Assembly: GCA_965228905.1 (NCBI GenBank)
Contig: CBDDII010000003.1
Location: 1-64,000, forward strand
Length of the DNA: 64,000 nucleotides
Reading direction: 5' to 3'
Source: CALKXV01 sp965228905
GTDB taxonomy: Bacteria > Pseudomonadota > Alphaproteobacteria > Rhodobacterales > Rhodobacteraceae
Below are positions 45,859-55,148 of the stretch, piece by piece; position 1 is the first letter of the stretch, and every line of letters starts with the position of its first letter. The notes below the pieces were generated by a model that was given only the letters and a program-made list of their open reading frames with translations, was not told where the DNA came from and searched no databases. Both the position numbers and the translations under genes were made by a program.

Positions 45859-47310
45859 TCAGATCGGGTAATGCGGCTGGCCATCCTGGATGGTGATCCA
45901 GCGCAGGGTGGTGAATTCGTCGATGGCAGCGGTACCGCCGAACCGGCCAAACCCCGATTCCTTGACCCCGCCGAAAGGCATCTGCGCCTCGTCATGCACC
46001 GTCGGTCCATTGATGTGGCAGATGCCGCTTTCGATGCGGCGGGCCACGGACAGCGCGCGGGGAACATCGCGCCCGAACACCGATGCCGACAGCCCGTATT
46101 CCGTGTCATTCGCAATCCGGACCGCTTCGTCGATGCTGCCCACCCGCACGACCGAGGCTGTGGGGCCAAAACTTTCCTCGCTGTAAATCCGCATCGCGGG
46201 CGACACGTTGTCAAGCAGGGTCGCCTCCATCAGCACGCCATCGGCATGGCCCCCGGCGATGACCTTGGCGCCCTTTTCTTCAGCATCGCGCACAAGACCG
46301 ACAATGCGGTCGACAGCACTTTGATCCACCACGCAGCCAAGGGCAGTGTTCCCCTCGCGCGGATCACCCACGGTCAGGCTGCGCACCTTTTCGGCCAGTT
46401 TTGCAACGAAATCGTCGGCGATGTCCTCGTGCACCACAAGGCGTTCGGTCGACATGCAGATCTGCCCCTGGTTCATGTAAGCCCCGAAAGCCGCAGCCGC
46501 GACGGCAGCGTCCAGATCGGCGTCATCCAGAACGATCATCGGAGCCTTGCCGCCCAGTTCCAGAAGAACCGGTTTCAGATGCTCGGCCGCCAGTCGCGCG
46601 ATGATCTTGCCGACGCGGGTCGAGCCGGTGAAATTCACCCGCCGGACTGCGGAATGGGCAATCAGCGCCTCGACGACGCTGGACGCATCTTCGGGCGCGT
46701 TTGAGATCACGTTCAACACTCCGTCCGGCAGACCGGCCCCCTGAACGGCTTCGACGATCAGCGCGTGCGTCCGGGGCGACAGTTCCGAGGATTTCATAAC
46801 AACGGTGTTGCCACAGGCCAAAGGCATCGCAATCGACCGCACCCCAAGGATGACGGGCGCGTTCCAGGGCGCCATCGACAACACGACACCGGCGGGCTGA
46901 CGGATCGCCATCGCGGTCGATCCCGGGCGGTTCGACGGGATCACCTCGCCCTTGATCATCGTGGTCATCGAGGCGGCTTCGCGCAGCATTCCCGCCGCCA
47001 GCATCACGTTGAACCCCGCCCAGGCCGCCGTCGCGCCCAGTTCCTCGGCCATGGCCGCACCGATGTCCTTGCCAAGGGCTTCGAGGTTGTCGGCGGCGGC
47101 CATCAACAACCTGCGCCGCTCTGCCGGTGCGGTTTCAGACCATTCGGGGAACGCCTGCGCGGCTGCGTCTGCGGCGCGGATCGCGTCATCGACCGTTGCT
47201 GCCGCAGCCTCCGTCGCCACACCGCCGGTCAAGGGGTTCTTTCGCACAAAGGTCGCGCCTTCGGCAGCGGGCACCTTCTTGCCCTCTATCAAAAGGTCCA
47301 GAATGGTCAT
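45859..47310 (-). CDS. NAD(P)-dependent aldehyde dehydrogenase (aromatic aldehyde type)
   Basis: 483 residues. ALDH blocks: VLSMAPWNAPVILGVRSIAM, FTGSTRVGKIIA, catalytic glutamate in LLELGGKAPMIVLDDADLDA, catalytic cysteine in NQGQICMSTERLVV, ESFGPTASVVRV and MPFGGVKESGFGRFGG. The sequence is closest in feel to salicylaldehyde/vanillin dehydrogenases. It follows livF by 13 bp and precedes the SDR. Confidence 0.92.
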   Translation of the reverse strand: MTILDLLIEGKKVPAAEGATFVRKNPLTGGVATEAAAATVDDAIRAADAAAQAFPEWSETAPAERRRLLMAAADNLEALGKDIGAAMAEELGATAAWAGFNVMLAAGMLREAASMTTMIKGEVIPSNRPGSTAMAIRQPAGVVLSMAPWNAPVILGVRSIAMPLACGNTVVMKSSELSPRTHALIVEAVQGAGLPDGVLNVISNAPEDASSVVEALIAHSAVRRVNFTGSTRVGKIIARLAAEHLKPVLLELGGKAPMIVLDDADLDAAVAAAAFGAYMNQGQICMSTERLVVHEDIADDFVAKLAEKVRSLTVGDPREGNTALGCVVDQSAVDRIVGLVRDAEEKGAKVIAGGHADGVLMEATLLDNVSPAMRIYSEESFGPTASVVRVGSIDEAVRIANDTEYGLSASVFGRDVPRALSVARRIESGICHINGPTVHDEAQMPFGGVKESGFGRFGGTAAIDEFTTLRWITIQDGQPHYPI

Positions 47311-47323
47311 TTGAGTTCCTTTC

Positions 47324-48037
47324 TCACGTTTCTTCGCCCAGGAAGGCGTGCCCTACGGAAGTGTCGTTCATCAGTTCCTCTGCCGTGCCCGATCCGGTGA
47401 TCCGACCCGCTTCCAGCAGGAAACCCCGGTCGGCGTGGCGCAGGCTGATCCGCACGTTCTGTTCCACGATCAACAGCCCCACACCGGTCTCGCGCACCTT
47501 GGCCAGCGCCTTGAAAAGATCGCCAACCACGATTGGCGCAAGCCCAAGGCTCGGCTCATCCAGCAAAAGGATCTCGGGCCGCGACATCATCGCCCGGCCA
47601 ACCGCGACCATCTGCTGTTCGCCGCCCGACATGGTACGCACCACCTGTGCGCGCCGCTCGGCCAGCTTTGGGAAAATGGCAAAGACACTTTCCAGCGTCG
47701 CTTCCTCGGCATCCCGAGCTCGCAGGGGCGTGGCACCCAGACGCAGGTTGTCCTCGACACTCATCGGTCCCACAAGGCCGCGCCCCTCGGGCACAAGGGC
47801 GATACCGGCGTTTGTCACGTCATGAGCAGGCGTGCCGGTCAGCGACGCGCCGTCCAACGTGATCCGGGATCCGGGATCAGTGCGCACAATGCCCGAAATC
47901 GCCTTCAACAGCGAAGACTTGCCCGCGCCGTTTGCCCCCAGGACCACCACAACCTCGCCCCGGTCGATACCAAGGCTGACCCCGTCGACCGCCAGATGCT
48001 TGCCATAGCGCACCGAGACATCCCTGAGTTCAAGCAT
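47324..48037 (-). CDS. livF: Branched-chain amino acid-type ABC transporter ATP-binding protein (LivF-like)
   Basis: 237 residues from ATG 48037; ATG 48043 is also possible. Walker A VLGANGAGKSSLLKA, signature RTMSGGEQQMVAVGRAMMSR, Walker B ILLLDEPSLGLAP, switch LIVEQNVR. Energises the HMGF transporter. Ends 13 bp before the aldehyde dehydrogenase gene. Confidence 0.93.
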   Translation of the reverse strand: MLELRDVSVRYGKHLAVDGVSLGIDRGEVVVVLGANGAGKSSLLKAISGIVRTDPGSRITLDGASLTGTPAHDVTNAGIALVPEGRGLVGPMSVEDNLRLGATPLRARDAEEATLESVFAIFPKLAERRAQVVRTMSGGEQQMVAVGRAMMSRPEILLLDEPSLGLAPIVVGDLFKALAKVRETGVGLLIVEQNVRISLRHADRGFLLEAGRITGSGTAEELMNDTSVGHAFLGEET

Positions 48038-48758
48038 GGTCATCCCCCAGGTAGGCCTTGATGACGGCGGGTTCCTTCAGAACCTCGGCACTTGGGCCCG
48101 AGGCGATCACCTCGCCCGCGCTCATCACGATGCACCTTGAACAAAGGGCGCGCACCGCCTCCATGATGTGCTCGACCAAAAGGATCGTGATCCCCTGCCC
48201 CTGAAGGTGGCGCACCAGATCAATCCCGATCCTGAGTTCGGCAGGGTTCAGACCGGCCAGCCATTCGTCCAGCAACAACAGGCTGGGTTCCGACGCCAGC
48301 GCACGGGCAAGCTCCATCCGTTTCTGGTCGATATAGGTCAGGTTCGCGACCTTCTCGTCACCGCGACCTTCAAGGCCGACAAAGGCCAGTTGCGCATCCG
48401 CCAGTTCCCGCGCCTCGCGCCCCCAATGGCGTTTCCGGCCAAAGGCAAGGGACAAGAGAACGTTCTCGGCCACGGTCAGGGTCGGCAAGGGCCGGACCAG
48501 TTGAAAGGTCCGCGCAACGCCGTGATTGGCAATCCGGTGCGGCTTCATGCCGGTAATATCCGTACCCGCCACCCGGATCCGCCCGGAGTCAGAAGACAGC
48601 GCGCCCGAGATCATATTCATCACCGTGGTCTTGCCCGAGCCATTGGGGCCAAGAAGACCGACGACCTCGCCCTGTTCCAGCGAAAAGCTGACGTTGTTCA
48701 CGGCGATCAACCCGCCGAACCGCTTGTGAAGACCGCCGATGTCCAGTTGCGCCGTCAT
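48030..48758 (-). CDS. livG: Branched-chain amino acid-type ABC transporter ATP-binding protein (LivG-like)
   Basis: 242 residues from ATG 48758, overlapping livM by 4 bp. Walker A LLGPNGSGKTTVMNMISG, GVARTFQLVRPLPTLTVAEN, degenerate signature NLTYIDQKRMELARALASEP in place of LSGGxQ, Walker B LLLLDEWLAGLNP and LLVEHIMEAV. LivG proteins commonly read LxYGxQR; here the Tyr-Ile-Asp-Gln variant is notable. Confidence 0.92.
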   Translation of the reverse strand: MTAQLDIGGLHKRFGGLIAVNNVSFSLEQGEVVGLLGPNGSGKTTVMNMISGALSSDSGRIRVAGTDITGMKPHRIANHGVARTFQLVRPLPTLTVAENVLLSLAFGRKRHWGREARELADAQLAFVGLEGRGDEKVANLTYIDQKRMELARALASEPSLLLLDEWLAGLNPAELRIGIDLVRHLQGQGITILLVEHIMEAVRALCSRCIVMSAGEVIASGPSAEVLKEPAVIKAYLGDDHA

Positions 48759-49666
48759 GACCGCATCCTCCGCAAGTCGTCCAGCTTGGCCAGAAGCCCG
48801 TTCGGCATTACGAAAACGATCAGGATGAACAAAAGCCCAAGGATGATCGAGAAATGGTCGGGAAACCGCACCGACAGCCACTCGAACAAAAGGAACAAAG
48901 GCACCGCCCCCACAAGCGGGCCCCAAAGCCGCATCGGCCCACCCAGAAGCGCCATGATCAGCGTCAGGAAGCTGACGGTCGGATTGAAGACGATGGAAGG
49001 TTCGATATAGGTCCAGCGCGGGGCCTGGATCGCACCGACAAGCGTGATGATCGTGGCCGAGATGACGAACAGCAATAACTTGGTCCGCGTCACGTTGATC
49101 CCCGCATGGGCCGCAACCGTTTCGTCATCGCCGATCGCCTTCAGCGCCAGTCCAAGCCGCGATCGCCCGATCGCCCATGAGATCAGCAGGGTCAGCGCCG
49201 CCAGCGCCAGAAGCTGCCAATAGATATGCCGCCCCTCGAACGGCAGGAAAACATAGCGGCCCATGGTCTGGGTCACGTTGACCTCGAACCAACTGACAGT
49301 CTGGCGCACCAGTTCTGCCAGACCGAAGGTGAAGATCACGAAATAGACACCCGCCAGCCGCAGGGTCGACAGCCCGACAACCAGCGCAACGATCAACCCG
49401 ATCCCGGCGGCGGACAAAAGAACCAGCGGGTAAGGCAGGGTTTCGTTCAGAACGGCGACGGTATAGGCACCGATCCCGAAAAAGGCGACCGTCGCCAGCG
49501 AGACATAGCGCGTCGGACCCGAGAACAACGCCCATGCGGTGGCAAGGGTGACATAGCCCGTCATGCCAAGCAGAACGCCGGTCCAGTAGGCGTTGACAAA
49601 GAACGGCACCACCGCAAGTGCGGCCAGGATCAGCGCCGAAAGGGCAAAGGCGACAGGTGTGCGCAT
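48755..49666 (-). CDS. livM: Branched-chain amino acid-type ABC transporter permease (LivM-like)
   Basis: 303 residues, about nine membrane helices. LivM features: GYVTLATAWALFSGPTRYVS, FFGIGAYTVAVL, GLSTLRLAGVYFVIFTFGLA and the EAA-like loop IGRSRLGLALKAIGDDETVA. Forms the channel with LivH. It lies 3 bp after livH. Confidence 0.93.
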   Translation of the reverse strand: MRTPVAFALSALILAALAVVPFFVNAYWTGVLLGMTGYVTLATAWALFSGPTRYVSLATVAFFGIGAYTVAVLNETLPYPLVLLSAAGIGLIVALVVGLSTLRLAGVYFVIFTFGLAELVRQTVSWFEVNVTQTMGRYVFLPFEGRHIYWQLLALAALTLLISWAIGRSRLGLALKAIGDDETVAAHAGINVTRTKLLLFVISATIITLVGAIQAPRWTYIEPSIVFNPTVSFLTLIMALLGGPMRLWGPLVGAVPLFLLFEWLSVRFPDHFSIILGLLFILIVFVMPNGLLAKLDDLRRMRS

Positions 49667-49669
49667 GTC

Positions 49670-50533
49670 TCAGGCGCTCCGAAACAGGCCGCTCGGGCGG
49701 ATCAGCAAAAGGGCCAGGAAAACGGCATAGACAGCGGCGAGTGTCAGGCCGGGGTCGATATAGGCCGCCACAAAGGTTTCCACGAGGCCCAGCAACAACC
49801 CCGCGACGATGGCGCCCACAAGGCTTCCTTTGCCGCCAAGGATGACGACGATCAGCGCCTTCATGGTGAACACCACCCCGGCGGTCGCGGTGAAGGTCTG
49901 GAACATCGACACCACGACACCGCCCGTCGCGGCCATGGCACCGCCAATGGCAAAGGCGGTCCGGGCGGCCTTGTCGACGTCGATCCCGAACAGGGGCGCG
50001 CTTTCCGGGGCCAGGGATACCGCACGCAGGGTCATCCCCCACCTTGTCCGGTACAACAGCCAGATCATCGCACCGCCGATCACCAGCGCCATCACGAAGG
50101 CGACCAACCGGTTTGCCGAAACCACCACACCGGGCAGAGCGACAGGCGTGTTGAGGTAGGAATAGCTGGTGTAACCACCCCCGAAGAACACCAGAAGAAC
50201 GCCCTGGATCACGAACAAAAGACCAAAGGTCACAAGGATGCTGTCCACCTCAAGCGCCCCGGCATCGGGTGCCCGGTTCACAAGCGGTTTCATGATGACG
50301 CGATAGGTCAGAAGGCTGACCCCATAGCCCAGGGGCACCAGGATCAAAAGCGCAAGCAGGGGCGACAGGGCAAAGCCTGCGAACAGCACATAGGTACAAA
50401 AACAGGCGGCGATGATCGTGTCGCCGAAGCTGAGGTTCATGATCCGGGCGATGCCGTATTGCAGGGTCAGCCCCATGGCAACAAGGGCGTAGGTTCCGCC
50501 CAGCACAAGACCGTTGACGATGTGTTCGAACAT
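49670..50533 (-). CDS. livH: Branched-chain amino acid-type ABC transporter permease (LivH-like)
   Basis: 287 residues. LivH pattern: HIVNGLVLGGTYALVAMGLT, LQYGIARIMNLSFGDTIIAA, EVDSILVTFGLLFVIQGVLL, the loop RTRWGMTLRAVSLAPESAPL and LGGKGSLVGAIVAGLLLGLV. It follows the binding-protein gene by 76 bp. Confidence 0.93.
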   Translation of the reverse strand: MFEHIVNGLVLGGTYALVAMGLTLQYGIARIMNLSFGDTIIAACFCTYVLFAGFALSPLLALLILVPLGYGVSLLTYRVIMKPLVNRAPDAGALEVDSILVTFGLLFVIQGVLLVFFGGGYTSYSYLNTPVALPGVVVSANRLVAFVMALVIGGAMIWLLYRTRWGMTLRAVSLAPESAPLFGIDVDKAARTAFAIGGAMAATGGVVVSMFQTFTATAGVVFTMKALIVVILGGKGSLVGAIVAGLLLGLVETFVAAYIDPGLTLAAVYAVFLALLLIRPSGLFRSA

Positions 50534-50609
50534 GGGTGCGGCTCTGGGATGTCGTTGTTTTGCCCCAGGGCAGGCCGATCACCCGCCCCGGAACAGCTAC
50601 TGCTCGGGT

Positions 50610-51845
50610 TTACTGCCAGCCAGGCTTCGGCAGTTGTACGGCCATGGTGCCATCGCCACCTTCGCCCGAGACAGCCACGAACTTCCCGTCCTGCCACTGG
50701 CCAACCCAGTTGATCGCGCGAAGCTGGTTGTTCTCCAGCCGGGTTTCGGCCCCGAGAACCGTCTCGAACGTACCGTTCGACAGTTCTTCGGCAATCGCGG
50801 CGCGATCAAGTCCGACCCGTTCGATCGTCTGGCCCAGCATCTGTAGCGAGGCATAGATCAACACCGATCCCCAGTAATCCGGCGGGCGTCCGACCACCTC
50901 TTCATGCTTGGCCCGGTAGGCGTTGTTCAACTCGTTGTTCGGATCGACACCGCCCAGGGACATCACGCCATCCACCGGGAAACCGGCGATCTTGGGATAG
51001 ACAGGAAAGCCCGCGCCGACGCCGAGGTAGAACACGGGCGGCGAATAGCCCGCAACCTTGGCCTGCCCCGTCAACGCAAATGTGTGCGGCGGATAGCTGA
51101 ACGCCACGAAAGTATCTGCGCCGGAATTGTTCGCTTCGCCGATGATCGTCGCAAAGTCCGAGGTTTCGGGCGGAAAGCTTTGGTCATAGACGATCTCGAA
51201 ACCCGCCGCCTCGAAGTCGGGCCGTGCGGCGGAAACAAGGTCGATCCCGAAACCTTCGGCGACCGAGATCATCGCAATCTGGTTGTTGATGACCCCGGCG
51301 TCACGCTGCTGCACCAGGATTTCCGTCAGCGCCCCGGTGTAATCGGCACTTCCGCCCATGAACCAGAACGAGGTGTCCCACCGTTCGACAAACTCGGGCG
51401 CCTTGTCAGTGACGGCAGCACCGGCCAGGTGCGGATACCCGAACCGCGCCATCAGTGGCGCCACAGCCAGGTTGAACCCCGTTCCCCAGGGCGGCAGGAT
51501 GAAATCGACCTCGTCCTGCGTCGCAAGACGCTCGACCGCGCGAACCACCTCTTCGGCTGAAGACCGGTCGTCATAGGCGATGACCTCGATCTTGCGCTGC
51601 GTGCCGTCCGGCAGTGTCAGACCACCCGCCTCGTTCACTTCCGCGACCCAAAGCTCGTAGTTCGGTGTCACCGTCATGTCCGCGCCACCGGCATTGGGGC
51701 CGGATTTGGAGATGGCGTAACCGATGGTGATCGTGTCTTGCGCGATTGCGGGCAGCGAAGCGGCGAAAAGCGCCAGCGCCGCCGAAGTAGCAAGACCTTT
51801 CATGCCGGTCGCCATCCGGGCGACCGCCGATGATCGTATTCTCAT
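50610..51845 (-). CDS. ABC transporter substrate-binding protein (amino acid/amide type)
   Basis: 411 residues from ATG 51845, with an excellent GGGAGGA ribosome-binding site. Signal peptide to about residue 35 (ALALFAASLPAIA, before QDTITIG), then a periplasmic-binding fold of the Leu/Ile/Val type (IGYAISKSGPNAGGADMTVT, LPPWGTGFNLAVAPLMARFG, RPPDYWGSVLIYASLQMLGQ). Such proteins carry branched-chain amino acids, amides or aromatic acids; the downstream enzymes favour an aromatic or 2-hydroxy/2-oxo acid. Confidence 0.92.
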   Translation of the reverse strand: MRIRSSAVARMATGMKGLATSAALALFAASLPAIAQDTITIGYAISKSGPNAGGADMTVTPNYELWVAEVNEAGGLTLPDGTQRKIEVIAYDDRSSAEEVVRAVERLATQDEVDFILPPWGTGFNLAVAPLMARFGYPHLAGAAVTDKAPEFVERWDTSFWFMGGSADYTGALTEILVQQRDAGVINNQIAMISVAEGFGIDLVSAARPDFEAAGFEIVYDQSFPPETSDFATIIGEANNSGADTFVAFSYPPHTFALTGQAKVAGYSPPVFYLGVGAGFPVYPKIAGFPVDGVMSLGGVDPNNELNNAYRAKHEEVVGRPPDYWGSVLIYASLQMLGQTIERVGLDRAAIAEELSNGTFETVLGAETRLENNQLRAINWVGQWQDGKFVAVSGEGGDGTMAVQLPKPGWQ

Positions 51846-51965
51846 GATTTTCCTCCCATCAATGTCTCCGCCCTGCACGTTCCGTGTTTGCGGATCCGAC
51901 CCGAAACCTCCTCCGCTTCGGGCCTGTCAGAAACGCTACTCCCGGAACCCCATTCGGCTAATAGA

Positions 51966-51994
51966 CATTTTGAGTGAAAAATTGCACTTTTGAC
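51966..51994. promoter_or_regulatory. Candidate AraC-type direct-repeat site
   Basis: CATTTTGAG (51966-51974) and ACTTTTGAC (51986-51994) share a TTTTGA core and lie 20 bp apart, in the divergent region between the binding-protein gene and the AraC gene. Two same-facing half-sites are the usual AraC target layout. Confidence 0.4.
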
Positions 51995-52019
51995 GGAATG
52001 GCTGCCTTGAAGGGGAAGA

Positions 52020-52874
52020 ATGCAGGAATCCATCCAGGCCGAAACCATCAAGAGCGCCCTGACAGTGACGGAATTCGCGGCCTCCGGCGGGCGCGCAACC
52101 TTCGTCGCGCTCTTGTCGGGCCGTGGCACCTATGTGGCCGAAGATATTGAAAGGGACGTGACCGGCCCCAGCCTGATCTGGGCACCCACGGGCTGGCCCG
52201 CGCGCATGTCGCTGGCCGCCGGCACAAGGGGCTTTCTGATCCGCCTGCCGGAAAAGGCCCTTGGCCGTTCGCTGCCGACAGACGTCATCTCGGCCCACGT
52301 ACGCCAGGTGGTCAGCCAGCGCATTTTCCTGTCCGACCCCCCCAAGGAACGCATCCCCAGTTTCCAGGCCCTGTTCAACAACATCGAGCGCGAGTTGCGC
52401 AATGCAGACCCCGGCGCCGACACGGTTCTGCACCACTACATTTCGCTGCTTTTGATCGAGATCTGGCGCACGGCCGCTTCGCCCCATCAATCGGCAAATC
52501 TCCAACCGCTTCGGATTTCCGACAGCTTTCTCAGCCTTGTCGAGTTGCACTTGCAAAGCCATTTGCCGATTTCGGAATACGCCCGCCGGATTGGCGTGTC
52601 TCGCGACAGGCTGAACGTCGCGGTGCGCCGCGCCACGGGAAAGCCGCCCCATGCCCACATCCAGAAACGTTTGATGGAAGAGGCAAAAGCCCTTCTGGTC
52701 TGTTCGAACCTTCAGGTTGCCGAGATCGGCTACAAGCTGGGTTTCACCGATGCCGCCTATTTCAACCGTTTCTTCCAGCGCCACGCCGAGATGGCACCGG
52801 GCAAATTCCGGCGGAAATACCTGCCCGTCTATCGCCGCGCGACGACCGAAATTTCCTTTGCCGACTGGCCCTGA
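52020..52874 (+). CDS. AraC-family transcriptional regulator
   Basis: 284 residues. The N-terminal ~170 are a sensor/cupin-like region (FVALLSGRGTYVAEDIE, PSLIWAPTGWPAR). The C-terminal ~100 carry two HTHs: PISEYARRIGVSRDRLNVAV then RRATGKPPHAHIQKRL, and VAEIGYKLGFTDAAYFNRFF followed by PGKFRRKY. Divergent from the ABC transporter/catabolic operon, which it most likely activates in response to the substrate. Confidence 0.92.
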   Translation: MQESIQAETIKSALTVTEFAASGGRATFVALLSGRGTYVAEDIERDVTGPSLIWAPTGWPARMSLAAGTRGFLIRLPEKALGRSLPTDVISAHVRQVVSQRIFLSDPPKERIPSFQALFNNIERELRNADPGADTVLHHYISLLLIEIWRTAASPHQSANLQPLRISDSFLSLVELHLQSHLPISEYARRIGVSRDRLNVAVRRATGKPPHAHIQKRLMEEAKALLVCSNLQVAEIGYKLGFTDAAYFNRFFQRHAEMAPGKFRRKYLPVYRRATTEISFADWP

Positions 52875-52901
52875 GACGTGAATGAAAGGGCGACGAACGC
52901 G

Positions 52902-55097
52902 TTACGCCGCCTTCGCCTCGCCGAAGCGTCCATAAAAAGTCTCGCCCGAAGCGGCCATGTCGCGCAAAAGCTTTGGTGCTTCGAACCGTTCACCATGTTT
53001 GCCCAGTCCGTCGCAGATCTCCACCGCACGGGCGGCGCCGATCATGTCCAGCCAGGAGAACGGCCCACCAGACCAGGGCGCAAAGCCCCAGCCAAGGATC
53101 GCACCGACATCGCCTTCGCGAATATCCTCCAACACGCCTTCTTCCAGCGCACGCACCGCTTCCAGCACCTGCGCCATCATCAGGCGGTTCTGCACCTCGG
53201 ACAGATCCGGCTGATCGGCGGCCTCGGCGTATTTCTCGCCCAGACCCGGCCACAACCCGGTACGCTTGCCGTTGTCGTCATAGGCATAGAATCCCGCCTT
53301 GGCCTTCCGGCCCAACCGGCCTTCGTCGGCCATCCAGAACAGCACATCATCGACCGCGCCATCGGGATAGGCATCGCCCATGGCCGCGCGCGTTGCCTTG
53401 GCGATCTTAACCCCCAGATCGACGCTGGTTTCATCGACCAGTTGCAAGGGGCCGACCGGAAAACCAAGAAGCTGTGCGGCATTGTCGACAAAGGCCGGAG
53501 CCACACCTTCGCCGACCATCCGAATGCCTTCGTTGATGTAGGGGATGATGCAGCGATTGGCATAAAAGAACCGCGCGTCATTGACGACGATCGGCGTCTT
53601 CCTGATCTGGCGGACGTAATCCAGAGCCTTGGCAACCGCCCGGTCGCCGGTTTCACGGCCCTTGATGATCTCGACAAGCATCATCTTGTCGACCGGGCTG
53701 AAGAAGTGGATGCCGATGAACTGCTCTGGCCGCACGCTGGCCTTGGCGAGATCACTGATCGGCAGGGTCGAGGTATTGGTCGCAAAGATGCAATCCTCGC
53801 CCACGATGGCTTCGACCTTCTGCGTCATCTCGGCCTTGACGGCAGGGTCTTCGAACACGGCTTCGACGATCAGGTCACAGCCTTTCAGCGCCTCAAGATC
53901 GGCGGTCGCGGTGATCCGGCCCAGCACCTCGGCCTTTTTGTCTTCCGTGACCTTCTTGCGCGAAATCCCCTTGTCCAGGATGCCTTCGGAATAGGCCTTG
54001 CCCTTGTCCGCAGCCTCCTGCGACTGGTCGATCAGCACAACCTCGATACCGGCATTGGCGCTGACATAGGCGATCCCCGCCCCCATCATGCCTGCGCCCA
54101 GAACGCCGACCTTCGCCACATTCTGGTCATCGACTGCAGGACGGTTCGCGCCTTTCTCCAGCGCCTCCTTGTTGATGAACAAGGACCGGATCATCGCGCT
54201 GGACGTCGGGTTCATCAGGATCGAAGTGAAATACCGCGCCTCGACGCGCAAGGCGGTGTCAAAAGGCACCAGCGCGCCTTCGTAAATCGACGACAAAAGC
54301 GCCTTGGCCGCCGGATAGACGCCCTTGGTCTTGCCGTTGATCATCGCACTTGCGCCGACAAAGGTCATGAAACCCTGCGGATGGTAAGGCGCTCCGCCGG
54401 GCATCTTCCAGCCCTTCTGATCCCAAGGCTTCACGATGTCGGCGTCACTCGCGTTCAGCACCCAGTCCTTTGCTTTCGCCAGCAATTCGTCGGGTGCCAC
54501 AACCTCGTCGATCAACTGCGCCGACTTTGCCTTGGCCGGGGCCAGCATCCGCCCTTCCAACAACACCGGGGCTGCCGCCATCGCGCCGACCATCCGGGAA
54601 TAGCGCGTCGTGCCACCGGCACCGGGGAACAATCCGACAAGGATTTCCGGCAACCCGATCTTGCCTTTTGGCGTATCGGCCATGAACCGGCGATGACAGG
54701 CAAGCGCGATTTCGGTTCCAATCCCGGCACAAAGCCCCGGAAGGGCGCAGGCAATCGGCTTGCCGCCCTTGTTGGTCTTGGCATCCAGCCCCGCGCGTTC
54801 GATTTTCCGCAGGATCCGATGGCCGTTCATGATGAAATCGAACAAGGCCGGGGCCGGATTGGCACCTGCCTCGGCACTGACCTTAGCCAACACGTTCAGG
54901 TCCATCCCCCCGGCAAAGCTGTCCTTGCCGCTGGTGATGACAACGCCTTTGACAGCCTCGTCCGCAAGCGCATCGTCTATGAAACTTTCGACAAGCGCGA
55001 AGGCTTCGCGGGTCAGCACGTTCATGGATTTGCCCGGCACATCCCAGGTGATGACGGCCACACCGTCTTTGTCCACAGCATAGGTGAAATCAGCCAT
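52902..55097 (-). CDS. fadB: Bifunctional enoyl-CoA hydratase / 3-hydroxyacyl-CoA dehydrogenase
   Basis: 731 residues. N-terminal crotonase domain (~1-200) with GTEIALACHRRFMADTPKGK and GLPEILVGLFPGAGGT; the two hydratase glutamates correspond to Glu129 and Glu151. NAD-binding 3HCDH domain from ~325 (VGVLGAGMMGAGIAYVSANA), then GIHFFSPVDKMMLVEIIKG with the catalytic histidine, and a duplicated C-terminal domain (NRCIIPYINEGIRMVGEGVA). Beta-oxidation steps 2 and 3. Works with the thiolase and acyl-CoA dehydrogenase upstream in the same cluster. Confidence 0.95.
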   Translation of the reverse strand: MADFTYAVDKDGVAVITWDVPGKSMNVLTREAFALVESFIDDALADEAVKGVVITSGKDSFAGGMDLNVLAKVSAEAGANPAPALFDFIMNGHRILRKIERAGLDAKTNKGGKPIACALPGLCAGIGTEIALACHRRFMADTPKGKIGLPEILVGLFPGAGGTTRYSRMVGAMAAAPVLLEGRMLAPAKAKSAQLIDEVVAPDELLAKAKDWVLNASDADIVKPWDQKGWKMPGGAPYHPQGFMTFVGASAMINGKTKGVYPAAKALLSSIYEGALVPFDTALRVEARYFTSILMNPTSSAMIRSLFINKEALEKGANRPAVDDQNVAKVGVLGAGMMGAGIAYVSANAGIEVVLIDQSQEAADKGKAYSEGILDKGISRKKVTEDKKAEVLGRITATADLEALKGCDLIVEAVFEDPAVKAEMTQKVEAIVGEDCIFATNTSTLPISDLAKASVRPEQFIGIHFFSPVDKMMLVEIIKGRETGDRAVAKALDYVRQIRKTPIVVNDARFFYANRCIIPYINEGIRMVGEGVAPAFVDNAAQLLGFPVGPLQLVDETSVDLGVKIAKATRAAMGDAYPDGAVDDVLFWMADEGRLGRKAKAGFYAYDDNGKRTGLWPGLGEKYAEAADQPDLSEVQNRLMMAQVLEAVRALEEGVLEDIREGDVGAILGWGFAPWSGGPFSWLDMIGAARAVEICDGLGKHGERFEAPKLLRDMAASGETFYGRFGEAKAA

Positions 55098-55148
55098 CGA
55101 AAGGGCCTCCCTTGAAATGGGTCAAAATCTTGCCGCCTGGGGCAATGT

